A stretch of 64,000 bases of DNA, from NCBI GenBank assembly GCA_024509875.1, contig JAMPIV010011341.1, positions 248,001 to 312,000 on the forward strand, in the 5' to 3' direction. A model generated the notes under the pieces. The model was not told the origin of the DNA, did no database searches, and saw only the letters and a list, made by a program, of their open reading frames with translations. Each line of letters opens with the position of its first letter. Within the stretch, counting starts at the first letter, position 1. The DNA comes from Oreohelix idahoensis (lineage: Eukaryota > Mollusca > Gastropoda > Stylommatophora > Oreohelicidae). Below, in pieces: positions 1-9,462 of this stretch. The position numbers and the translations under genes are program-made.

Positions 1-2370
1 GCACTATAACCCCAGTACTAGTAATTAATGTGGAATTGTGCGCTATGGCCCCGAGCACTATAACCCCAGTACTAGTAATTAATGTGTAATCACTGTGAAA
101 TTGTGCGCTATGGCCCCGAGCACTATAACCCCAGTACTAGTAATTAATGTGGACACACTGTGAAATTGTGCGCTATGGCCCCGAGCACTATAACCCCAGT
201 ACTAGTAATTATTGTGTAATCACTGTGAAATTGTGCGCTATGGCCCCGAGCACTATAACCCCAGTACTAGTAATTAATGTGTAATCACTGTGAAATTGTG
301 CGCTATGGCCCCGAGCACTATAACCCCAGTACTAGTAATTAATGTGTAATCACTGTGAAATTGTGCGCTATGGCCCCGAGCACTATAACCCCAGTACTAG
401 TAATTAATGTGTAATCACTGTGAAATTGTGCGCTATGGCCCCGAGCACTATAACCCCAGTACTAGTAATTAATGTGTAATCACTGTGAAATTGTGCGCTA
501 TGGCCCCGAGCACTATAACCCCAGTACTAGTAATTAATGTGTAATCACTGTGAAATTGTGCGCTATGGCCCCGAGCACTATAACCCCAGTACTAGTAATT
601 AATGTGTAATCACTGTGAAATTGTGCGCTATGGCCCCGAGCACTATAACCCCAGTACTAGTAATTAATGTGGAATCACTGTGAAATTGTGCGCTATGGCC
701 CCGAGCACTATAACCCCAGTACTAGTAATTAATGTGTAATCACTGTGAAATTGTGCGCTATGGCCCCGAGCACTATAACCCCAGTACTAGTAATTAATGT
801 GTAATCACTGTGAAATTGTGCGCTATGGCCCCGAGCACTATAACCCCAGTACTAGTAATTAATGTGTAATCACTGTGAAATTGTGCGCTATGGCCCCCGA
901 GCACTATAACCCCAGTACTAGTAATTAATGTGTAATCACTGTGAAATTGTGCGCTATGGCCCCGAGCACTATAACCCCAGTACTAGTAATTAATGTGTAA
1001 TCACTGTGAAATTGTGCGCTATGGCCCCGAGCACTATAACCCCAGTACTAGTAATTAATGTGTAATCACTGTGAAATTGTGCGCTATGGCCCCGAGCACT
1101 ATAACCCCAGTACTAGTAATTAATGTGTAATCACTGTGAAATTGTGCGCTATGGCCCCGAGCACTATAACCCCAGTACTAGTAATTAATGTGTAATCACA
1201 CTGTGAAATTGTGCGCTATGGCCCCGAGCACTATAACCCCAGTACTAGTAATTAATGTGTAATCACTGTGAAATTGTGCGCTATGGCCCCGAGCACTATA
1301 ACCCCAGTACTAGTAATTAATGTGTAATCACTGTGAAATTGTGCGCTATGGCCCCGAGCACTATAACCCCAGTACTAGTAATTAATGTGGACTCACTGTG
1401 AAATTGTGCGCTATGGCCCCGAGCACTATAACCCCAGTACTAGTAATTAATGTGTAATCACTGTGAAATTGTGCGCTATGGCCCCGAGCACTATAACCCC
1501 AGTACTAGTAATTATTGTGTAATCACTGTGAAATTGTGCGCTATGGCCCCGAGCACTATAACCCCAGTACTAGTAATTAATGTGGAATCACTGTGAAATT
1601 GTGCGCTATGGCCCCGAGCACTATAACCCCAGTACTAGTAATTAATGTGGACTCGCTGTGAAATTGTGCGCTATGGCCCCGAGCACTAATTGTGCGCTAT
1701 GGCCCCGAGCACTATAACCCCAGTACTAGTAATTAATGTGGACTCACTGTGAAATTGTGCGCTATGGCCCCGAGCACTATAACCCCAGTACTAGTAATTA
1801 ATGTGTAATCACTGTGAAATTGTGCGCTATTGCCCCGAGCACTATAACCTCAGTACTAGTAATTAATGTGTAATCACTGTGAAATTGTGCGCTATGGCCC
1901 CGAGCACTAGAACCCCAGTACTAGTAATTAATGTGGACACACTGTGAAATTGTGCGCTATGGCCCCGAGCACTATAACTCCAGTACTAGTAATTAATGTG
2001 ACATCACTGTGAAATTGTGCGCTATGGCCCCGAGCACTATAACCCCAGTACTAGTAATTAATGTGAAATCACTGTGAAATTGTGCGCTATGGCCCCGAGC
2101 ACTATAACCCCAGTACTAGTAATTAATGTGAAATCACTGTGAAATTGTGCGCTATGACCCCGAGCACTATAACCCCAGTACTAGTAATTAATGTGGAATC
2201 ACTGTGAAATTGTGCACTATGGCCCCGAGCACTATAACCCTAGTACTAGTAATTAATGTGAAATCACTGTGAAATTGTGCGCTGTGGCTCCGAGCACTAT
2301 AACCCCAGTACTAGTAATTAATGTGAAATCACTGTGAAATTGTGCGCTATGGCCCCGAGCACTATAACCC
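1..2370. repeat. 65-bp satellite array, about 36 copies
   Basis: Head-to-tail units of 65 bp run from the left edge to about 2,370. Each contains the blocks GCACTATAACCCCAGTACTA and GTGAAATTGTGCGCTATGG. The first unit (1-54) is shortened, and the unit near 1,680 is broken by a partial duplication. Units from about 1,730 to 2,370 carry more substitutions than those before, the usual pattern at an array border. The array continues beyond the window on the left. No reading frame persists through it and I see no transposon ends. It could be a pericentromeric or dispersed satellite. Confidence 0.97.
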
Positions 2371-2895
2371 CGCCTCTGGTCTAGTTGAATGGAAGCACAT
2401 GAGTGATGGCTTTATATGGATTGGCAGATTTCATGACCGGTAAGTTGGCACTTACTTTTTGTTTTTATTTAACGTACGTCCGCAATGTTTGTCGGAAAAA
2501 GCTTGACACAGGCTTATGGTCACTGTTAAGGGTAGCAGGTATCTTTTAATAAATGCAAGCGACACGGCCGATATATCGATAGACAGTTCGCCGAAATGAG
2601 TGTGTCTGTCTGATATTCTGTGATGCTACTATCAGATGGTTAACTCCTGCCACAAATTTTTTTAAAATTTTTTTTAAAATCCTTCATGTTTTAAAGATCT
2701 GCGCAAGGATGATGGGCTGTCTCCGTCTGAATCACGTGTTTTCCTCGCCTTGTAGCGCTTATCTTTCGCGGCAAAGTTGTCGAGCTCCAGGTTCAAAATG
2801 TTGCGTCACGCTCTAGTTTACCCAGCTGTAAATGGGTACCTCACTCTGCTTGTGAGCTAGGAAAAGCTGGCAACGAGGAAAGAAAATTGGTAACC
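2371..2895. other. Unique sequence next to the satellite; one weak exon candidate
   Basis: No gene is recognised here. A 55-bp stretch at 2,385-2,439 on the plus strand lies between an AG acceptor (TCTGGTCTAG) and a good donor (CG|GTAAGT). It reads EWKHMSDGFIWIGRFHDR without a stop, but it is too short to accept as a gene. The SINE at about 2,815 starts near the end of this stretch. Confidence 0.3.
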
Positions 2896-2960
2896 TCACC
2901 TCATAAAGCTGGACCTAGTAAGGTGACTATAACACTTCATTTCCCCACGGTAGTATCTGC
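2815..2960 (+). repeat. SINE body fragment
   Basis: The block GTAAATGGGTACC, followed about 80 bp later by GCTGGACCTAGT and then by TATCTGCTA, recurs at 36,480-36,640 (same strand), and in parts at 57,780-57,910 and 6,660-6,800 (opposite strand). In the last two copies the body is joined to a tRNA-like head. This copy lacks the head, so it is a headless SINE body. It ends about 25 bp short of the splice donor of the exon at 2,986-3,105. Confidence 0.6.
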
Positions 2961-2985
2961 TATGTGACATACCTGTATTTTTTAC

Positions 2986-3105
2986 CTGCACCTTGACCCC
3001 TTTCAGGTCAATTTCGTGAAACTTCAGCTGTCCCGCCGATACTTTGCGTTTTTCTACAAAATGCACATCTGTGGCCTTCAGTAATAATCTTGTCTGTTTA
3101 TTCAT
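2986..3105 (-). CDS. Candidate first coding exon of an unidentified host gene
   Basis: Forty codons run from an ATG at 3,105 to CAG at 2,986, followed at once by a GTAAAA donor. The peptide starts MNKQTRLLLKATDVHF and ends EIDLKGVKVQ. It is rich in K, V and L, has no low complexity, and resembles no transposon family in the window. The open frame runs on past the donor, but only into a SINE body (2,815-2,960), which supports ending the exon at the donor. The following exon would lie left of the window or beyond the satellite. The pattern of a hydrophobic strand ending in VxVQ loosely recalls the start of an OB-fold such as RMI2, but I do not claim this. Confidence 0.5.
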
Positions 3106-3411
3106 TGTCCACGATTAACTTCCGTACAAATGACAAAGTGTAACCTTTGAATTCATAACAACACGGACCAGCCACAAATGTCAGTTCGATGTCTACTGGT
3201 CAACAAGAAGTTGTTTACACTGCTAGAGGCTCAAAATGGCGAATACACACAGGAAGGGATAGTTAGGAGGGCACTGTGTCCTGAAACACTATCACGAATA
3301 AACTGAAAGCTATGGCGATGTGCTCTTGCTGAATATTTGTACAGTCATTGGTTGAAACGAAATTCATCGGTATAATCCTGAACAAGGGTTGACTGAAAAA
3401 TAGAATACATT

Positions 3412-4071
3412 CATCATCATCATCAGTTGCCATCTCCACAACGAAGGTTGGCTGTAATGGATCTCCAATGTCTTCTGTCTCTTGTCTTGGTGGTACACTC
3501 TGATAGACTCTTTCCCGTCCATCTCTTGATGTTATCTTCCCACTTATAGCGCTGTCTTCCCCTTGCACGTTTGCCTTCAGCTCTCCCTTCTGTTATGGTC
3601 TTCTGCAAGGTGTTATGCCTTTTTATGTGGCCAAAGTATTTTAGCTGCCGAACTTTGACCTCTCTCATTAGTTCTCTTTTCATACCTAGATTTTCTAGGA
3701 CCTCCTTATTTGTTTTCATCTCTTTCCATGAGATACGCCACATTCTTCTATATATCCACATTTCAAGAGCCTTAATTCTTTCTTCCAAATGCTTATTCAT
3801 CGTCCATGTTTCTGCACCATACAGAAATGCAGAATATATATAACACTTTATGATTCTCAGTTTTAATTTATGAGATAACTGTTTGGATGTCAGTATATGT
3901 TTCATGTTGTTGAATGTAGCTTTGGCCATGCCTATTCTCTTCTTGATTTCTGTTTCACATCTGCCATCTTCTGTTATTATATGACCAAGATATACGTAGC
4001 TCTTGACTTGTTCCAGGATTTTCCCATTTACGCTTATCTTTAATGTGGTTTTATCGTCTGTTTTGCTAATT
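3412..4071 (-). mobile_element. 5'-truncated RTE-like LINE (family C), C-terminal part only
   Basis: The minus strand encodes the end of a LINE protein with the motifs YLGHIITEDGR, LYGAETWT, YFGHIKRH and GKRARGRQRYKWEDNI, ending in NLRCGDGN. These are typical of the region after the reverse transcriptase in RTE-like elements. The reverse transcriptase and endonuclease are missing through 5' truncation. The element ends in a short GAT-repeat tail (ATGATGATGATGA on the sense strand). It is flanked by a 12-bp target duplication, ATAGAATACATT, at 3,400-3,411 and 4,072-4,083. The frame is still open across the whole fragment, so the insertion is fairly recent. The same family is found longer at 53,698-56,990. 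Confidence 0.88.
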
Positions 4072-4254
4072 ATAGAATACATTATTATAATCATAATCAG
4101 GTTCCTGAATTCAAATACGTAAGAAGAATTTTTTACTAAAAATGGAAACCTTGACAAGAGAAATTGAAACAATATGTCAAAAAGCCAATACAGTGACTTA
4201 CCAACGGTCACCACTGCTCAAACATCAGAACATCAAACGGTCACCACTACACAA

Positions 4255-5165
4255 CATCAGTATGGAAACTAAACAACAGCTGATAAGTAGTTTATTCTTA
4301 CAAATTCTTTGTTTGCTGTCAGTGTCAAACATGGTCACTGAGTATAGCACAGGAAGGGGAAATCATATACTGAGAGATGAGATGCTTAAGAAAATGAGTT
4401 GATGTAACCAGGGGAGACAGAATGAGAAATGACATCAGAAAAATGGTGGGTACTATATCCTGTATCAAGTATACAGAGACACAGAAAATTAAGTGGTTTG
4501 GCCACCTCATGAAAGAAGCTCGGAAAATTACCACTACTCGCCTACAACACTAGAAGATCTGGGTTCAGGGCACGGGGAAGACCAAAAGGCAAATGGATAG
4601 ATAACATAACTGGTATCCTATAACAACACTGGTATCCTATAACATCACTGGTATCCTATAACATCACTGGTATCCTACAACATCACTGGTATCATATAAC
4701 ATCACTGGTATCCTATAACATCACTGGTATCCTATAACAACACTGGTATCCTATAACATCACTAGTATCCTACAACATCACTGGTATCCTACAACATCAC
4801 TGGTATCCTACCAAAATCACTGGTATTCTACAACAACACTGGTATCCTACAACATCACTGGTATCCTACAACAACACTGGTATCCTACAACATCACTGGT
4901 ATCCTACAACAACACTGGTATCCTATCCTACAACAACACTAGTATCCTACAACAACACTGGTATCCAACAACAACAATGGTATCCTATAACAACACTCGT
5001 ATCCTACAACAACACTGGTATCCTATAACAACACTGGTATCCTACAACAACACTGGTATCCTACAACAACACTGGCTCTCAGCAGCCAAGGCAACACACG
5101 CTGCCTCAAGAACGGAAACTTCAGCTTCCCACAACACATCACGGCAATAGTGGAAGGAACAAGTC
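4255..5165 (+). mobile_element. LINE fragment (family M) interrupted by a 19-bp minisatellite
   Basis: The plus strand carries a decayed C-terminal LINE segment: IKWFGHLMKEAR at about 4,487, then GTGRPKGKWIDNI near 4,570-4,605. After the minisatellite (4,606-5,075) it resumes with sequence matching the final 'AAKATHAASRT' segment of such proteins. Stops and frameshifts make it a pseudogene. The upstream part (4,255-4,430) recurs inverted at about 25,940-26,300. There is no clear poly(A) or target duplication. Confidence 0.55.
4606..5075. repeat. 19-bp minisatellite, about 25 copies
   Basis: The unit is GGTATCCTACAACAACACT with variants (ATAACATCACT and others). The first units are mostly the 'ATAACA' type and the later ones the 'ACAACA' type, so two variants spread in blocks. 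LINE family M sequence lies on both sides, so the array arose inside that LINE copy. Confidence 0.95.
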
Positions 5166-5939
5166 AAGTAAGTAAGTATTATCATACTCTTCAGCTCACA
5201 GAGGAGAATAATCATTCAACACATTCACGCTAAGATCTTTACATGTCTTCTTTATCCGTTTCACGTTACAAATTTGATGAACACTGTCCCATAAGGTTGC
5301 ATGTGGTGATCCAGACAACGGGCCCTCCCAGTTCGGGTAACGAGATAAAATCCCTACATTGCACATTCCGCCATTAACACAGCCCTTGCTTTATGTTATG
5401 TGGTGTAACCCTTTGGATTTGCAAGAAAGCCCTAGTAACGTAACCCCCCCCCCAATATAACTAAGAGGGGAAGAAAGAGTGAACAGTCCCAACCCTGTGG
5501 GTAAGAATACACACACATCCATTTCCTGTCTGTTAGGAAATAGACTTGAATTGTTTTTCTGCACTTCACGCGTCTGATATTGGACCGCAGAGTCAAACGC
5601 TGGCTGATAATTTATAAGATTCTTTTTCATTCATCTCTGTCAATTTTCACATATTCCCCGGCTCTTTCAGAAGAGAAGCTTTTCGGCTCAAATTAGTTTA
5701 TTTGCCTATGTCCTTCCGTAAAAAGCTAGACGAAAGAATGAAAGGGAACAGTATGTAGATCATCGGAGGAACAAGAGTGGTTTGAGAAAATAACACAATA
5801 GACAGGAACTCAAAAATAAACTTCATTGTTTTTCTACTCTTTTTCCAAGACTTTTCCCATTAAGATATTAGACCTCCCAGTTTGGTTGTTAGTGTTGCCA
5901 AATCAGCCTTTACCGAGACCAATACTTGTTGATTACTCG
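5166..5939. other. No gene recognised
   Basis: Mostly AT-rich sequence. A 79-codon open frame on the minus strand (5,391-5,630) has no recognisable family, no repeat structure and no splice signals that I trust. It may be part of an unrecognised repeat. A C9 run lies near 5,446. Confidence 0.4.
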
Positions 5940-6315
5940 TATTGCTACCGAGGCCCGAAAGGGGAGCAAATAATAGTAACACTGTAACCTACCACTGCAT
6001 GTCGTAAGAGGCGACTGAAGAAGGTTGAGTATGGGGCCGGCTACCCCACAGTGCAGATATTTTTTTAAGAAACGAAATCTTCAACAAAACAATATTGAAG
6101 AAAGCGACGCTAGTGATGGATAGGGCACACACTGAGGAAAGCTGTTGAAAGCATTATTACGCAGCCCTTATTCCCTAATCCCCAGGGTAAGAGAGAAGCC
6201 AAAGAACACATGGAAAAGACAACTGGAGACAGGCATGAAGAAGACATTTAGCTGATGAGGAAGGCTTGGCAACAGTTTGTTGAAGATCTGTGCTCCTAGG
6301 GGAGCTGATGGAAGA
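5940..6315 (+). mobile_element. Internally deleted LINE relic (family E)
   Basis: At 5,990-6,060 is a leader block, CTGCATGTCGTAAGAGGCGA, of the kind often seen at the 5' end of RTE-like elements. It is followed almost directly, at about 6,095-6,315, by a degenerate copy of the C-terminal part of family E (GGACACACACTGAGG-like, then CCCCAGGGTAAGAG). The roughly 2.5 kb of coding sequence expected between them is absent. The element could be a non-autonomous derivative or two adjacent fragments. Coding potential is lost. Confidence 0.5.
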
Positions 6316-6659
6316 TGCTGATATCTTAGGTTAAATGCCCCTATTTCTGATATCACTGTTGTGTACATCTCACGAGATCTGGCAACTTCAACAAATAAAA
6401 ACATAAGACAAAAATTAACTGTTATTTTCCTGTAAATGATTTAGAAACAACTTTTGCCCAAACTCATTTTATGTTCCATCATCGTGCCAGACTTCCGTTG
6501 CATGCACAGTTGAATTAGAATTTGAGCGTGGCTTGCCTCATTGCATCAGGTTGAATGGCTGGGCCGTGAAATAACGACTTTTTGTTGTCAGTTAACTCAA
6601 ATCCTGACGTCTGACACTCAAGTTTTTTGGGTTTTTCAATTTGTTATTTAGAAATCCAA

Positions 6660-6880
6660 CGGTAGAGGTAGTCCCATAGCAGATACTGCTGATAGGGCGT
6701 GAAGTGTTAGAGACTTCTCTGTACTAGCTCCAGCTCTGAGAGGCGGGGTGACCAGTTGCCTACTTTAAGTCAGTACTCACTTACCGTGTGTAGACTGGAA
6801 TGTGACGCCACGAAGTTTCGAACCTAGTTGTAGTACTTTTAACGCGAGAGTACATCGCTCTAACACTCTGCCAATTGGTT
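6660..6880 (-). repeat. tRNA-headed SINE, minus strand
   Basis: Read on the minus strand, the head is GGCAGAGTGTTAGAGCG (A-box-like), then GGTTCGAAAC (B-box) about 45 bp later. A body with CTAACACTTCA and TATCTGCTA follows, and is shared with the copies at 2,815, 36,480 and 57,780. The order head, then body, then tail marks a tRNA-derived SINE and not a tRNA gene: there is no cloverleaf acceptor stem or CCA-proximal pairing. The head borders a minisatellite at 6,880-7,322 built from the same sequence. Confidence 0.7.
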
Positions 6881-7322
6881 GTAAATATTATAAATAAACT
6901 GTATGTTGTGTGTGGTATGTGGTGCAAAAACTGAGAGGCCAGCACTCTAACCACTCTGCTAAGTAAAAATATTATAAATAAACTTTCTGTTGTGTGTGAT
7001 AAAAGGTGAGAGGTCAGCGCTCTAACTGTTCTGCCAGTTGGTTGTAAATAAACTTTCTGTTGTGTGGGGTGAAAGGTGAGCGCTCTAACTGCTCTGCCAG
7101 TTGGTTGTAAATATTATAAATAAACTTTCTGTTGAGCGTGGTATAAAAGGTGAGAGGTCAGCGCTCTAACTGCTCTGCCAGTTGGTTGTAAATATTATAA
7201 ATAAACTTTCTGTTGTGTGGGGTGAAAGGTGAGAGGTCAGCGCTCTAACTGCTCTGCCAGTTGGTTGTAAGTATTATAAATAAACTTTCTGTTGTGTGGG
7301 GTGAAAGGTGAAAGGTCAGCCA
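6880..7322. repeat. About 80-bp tandem repeat grown from the SINE head
   Basis: Roughly six units contain GTAAATATTATAAATAAACTTTCTGTTGTGTG and AGCGCTCTAACTGCTCTGCCA-type blocks. The second block is the antisense of the SINE A-box region immediately to the left (CTCTAACACTCTGCCAATTGG at 6,860), so the array seems to have expanded from the SINE end plus its flank. Unit lengths vary through small deletions. Confidence 0.85.
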
Positions 7323-7439
7323 TGACCCATTTGTTCCTAGTTTTATCATCATCATTCTCCATGGTGTACCTGGAGTCACCACTGTAGCTGGTCCCTTATG
7401 AGAAATCTCATCTACGTATTCTCATGCTCAAACACATTG

Positions 7440-7495
7440 TGGTGTTTCTGTGGAACAGTGGTGTTTCTGTGGCACAGTGGTGTTTCTGTGTCAAT
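7440..7495. repeat. 20-bp triplet repeat
   Basis: Three copies of a unit close to CAGTGGTGTTTCTGTGGAA, in otherwise unassigned sequence (7,323-7,640). Confidence 0.7.
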
Positions 7496-7639
7496 CTGTT
7501 TGACATCATGAGTTTGCCAGCCCACGTGCACAACCTCATGTTAGTCGCTGTGTCTGACACGCCTTAGGGTGGAGTTGTCCCATTCTTTCTTACACAGTCT
7601 CAAAGTTTTTGACTTGTGTCCAATCAGATGCCAGAGACT

Positions 7640-8150
7640 AGAGAATAGAAGGATTAAAGTGGTATGACAAGATCACCAACGTGGAACTGATGACAGGATC
7701 ACCAACGTGGAACTGATGACAAGATCACCAACATGGAACTGATGACAAGATCACCAATGTGGAACTGATGACAAGATCACCAATGTGGAACTGATGACAA
7801 GATCACCAACGTGGAACTGATGACAGGATCACCAACGTGGAACTGATGACAAGATCACCAACATGGAACTGATGACAAGATCACCAATGTGGAACTGATG
7901 ACAAGATCACCAATGTGGAACTGATGACAAAATCACCAATGTGGAACTGATGACAAGATCACCAATGTGGAACTGATGACAAGATCACCAACGTGGAACT
8001 GATGACAAGAACCAGACAAGTGTCAATGGAACAAGAGATGAGAAGACGATGGCGTTGGATATGATACATGATGAGGTAACCCTTTGACAGCCTTACAAGA
8101 CGCTCTCTGTTCTGGAACCACCAGGATAAGACGGGCAGAAAGATAACAAC
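7640..8150 (+). mobile_element. Family E LINE fragment containing a 26-bp minisatellite
   Basis: Left flank 7,640-7,666 matches the family E segment before the motif YDKVTNVELMTRTRQ. The right flank (8,008-8,150) matches the segment after it (ACCAGACAAGTG, GAACAAGAGATGAGAAG, then GGTTCTGGAA-like). The element is a short, non-coding C-terminal relic. Family E is best preserved at 27,490-28,245. Confidence 0.8.
7667..8008. repeat. 26-bp minisatellite inside family E, about 13 copies
   Basis: The unit is GACAAGATCACCAACGTGGAACTGAT, with A/G and C/T variants in a partly higher-order order (the block from about 7,680 recurs near 7,800). In the intact family E copy at about 27,924 the same 26 bp occur once, bordered by GACAAG on both sides. 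The array is therefore an expansion of a LINE segment. Confidence 0.96.
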
Positions 8151-8162
8151 AACAATGTGATG

Positions 8163-8290
8163 AAGGCAACTTCACAATTGAAGTAGTCTCCATTCATTAG
8201 TGGTCATTGAAGTAGTCTCCATTCATTAGTGGTCATTGAAGTAGTCTCCATTCATTAGTGGTCATTGAAGTAGTCTCCATTCATTAGTTG
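8163..8290. repeat. 29-bp tandem repeat, four copies
   Basis: The unit is close to CATTGAAGTAGTCTCCATTC plus ATTAGTGGT. It starts directly after the family E relic. No coding or transposon match was recognised. Confidence 0.9.
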
Positions 8291-8539
8291 GTGAATGTAC
8301 TTAAGGTAGGGAGCAGCAGCTGAAACCAAAAAATAACACACAAAACAAATGAAAATGAGGACTTAGTTCTTTGTCTGACAATTGATGATCCCCTGAGTCT
8401 AATTATAGTATACCAAAAATAAGTTTTCATAACCCATTCTCAACAGTTCAGATGAACAATGGTTTTATTGTTCTGGTTTTACTGAGTTTTCTTTTGACCA
8501 GAAGAATTTTATTTGATTCAGCAAGCCATTAAAATGAAA

Positions 8540-8870
8540 AAAGGTCACCAACATGGAACCCATGACAAGAACCAGACAAGCATCTGTTGAACAGGAGGTG
8601 AGAAGAAGATGCTGGAGAAAGATAGGACACACACTGAGGAAACCTGTAGATAGTATTACCAGACAATCCTTGTTCTGTAATCCCCAGGGAAAGAGAGGCA
8701 GACCAAAGAACACTTGGAGAAGAGAACTGGAGTCATAAGATGTTAAATGAAAACGCTGAGGAAGACATGGACAAAAACTTGAACTGATGGCACATGACAA
8801 GAGAACTTGGCTTGTAGTTGTTGGAGGACTTGGCTTGGTTGTTGAAGTCTTATGCACCGTGGGGAGCTAC
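8540..8870 (+). mobile_element. Family E LINE fragment, C-terminal region
   Basis: An open stretch of 61 codons from 8,553 encodes [26 protein letters not shown] and [15 protein letters not shown], the conserved C-terminal signature of family E. It ends in a nonsense codon and then loses frame. It is 5' truncated and a pseudogene. Confidence 0.85.
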
Positions 8871-9159
8871 AGGGTATTCATGCATTAAAACTAATTACAG
8901 CATATCAAAGTCAGTTTTCATAATGCATTATGAACACGTGAACTGTGGTTTTGTTAAATTTGTTTTACTGCGTTTTATTTCACCCTACAGGATTTTATTT
9001 CAGTCAGCAATTCTATAAATTGTAAAAAAAAAAACAACTGTTAAAATAAATATGTTTTCCATAAAACAATATCAAACAGTTTTTTCTCATACACTGAAAG
9101 CACATTCATGTTTCTACATGCAGCCATGTTGTCTAGCGTATCTTATGACATGAACAAAG

Positions 9160-9345
9160 AACCCGACTAGTTCCCCCTCAGGCATGTCGTACGAGTTGAC
9201 TAATACGAGGTAGTGCTTGTGGCTGACATTCTCATAATGTAAAACAAATAGCTACAGAAACCACTGCTGTAAGAGCATATGAAAACTTTATGCAAGCTAC
9301 CTGCACACAGCACAGTGTCAGTGGTGCTCCACAGGGAGCCAAAAG
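9160..9345 (+). repeat. Dispersed non-coding repeat (family J)
   Basis: Family J recurs in this window at about 12,060, 20,870, 21,515, 23,860, 45,430, 48,400, 49,340 and 56,905. It is recognised by CATGTCGTAC/CATGTCATAC, a centre with 'GGCAACCTCATCATGTAAAACAAA'-like blocks, and an end with 'GCTTCCTGCAAGGGGACCAG' and 'GGTGGCTCCA'. It is about 170 bp long, has no open frame and has no clear RNA polymerase III boxes. It behaves as a SINE-like or non-autonomous element of unknown origin. Confidence 0.6.
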
Positions 9346-9462
9346 CAAAATTATGCATGTAATTAGAGGATATCAAAATCAGTGTTCAGACCATACTCAC
9401 AATATGTGTATTTCTTTCTGAAACTGGTTTTATTATGTTTCTTCTCCTTCATACGCTCTCAG

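Noticed and set aside
1..2370. CRISPR-like array
   Set aside because: Units are adjacent without unique spacers, and the genome is eukaryotic. It is a satellite.
4170..4215. Minus-strand splice donor TTG|GTAAGTC
   Set aside because: Good donor match, but the sequence before it consists of repeated GTGGTGACCGTT blocks with no stable frame.
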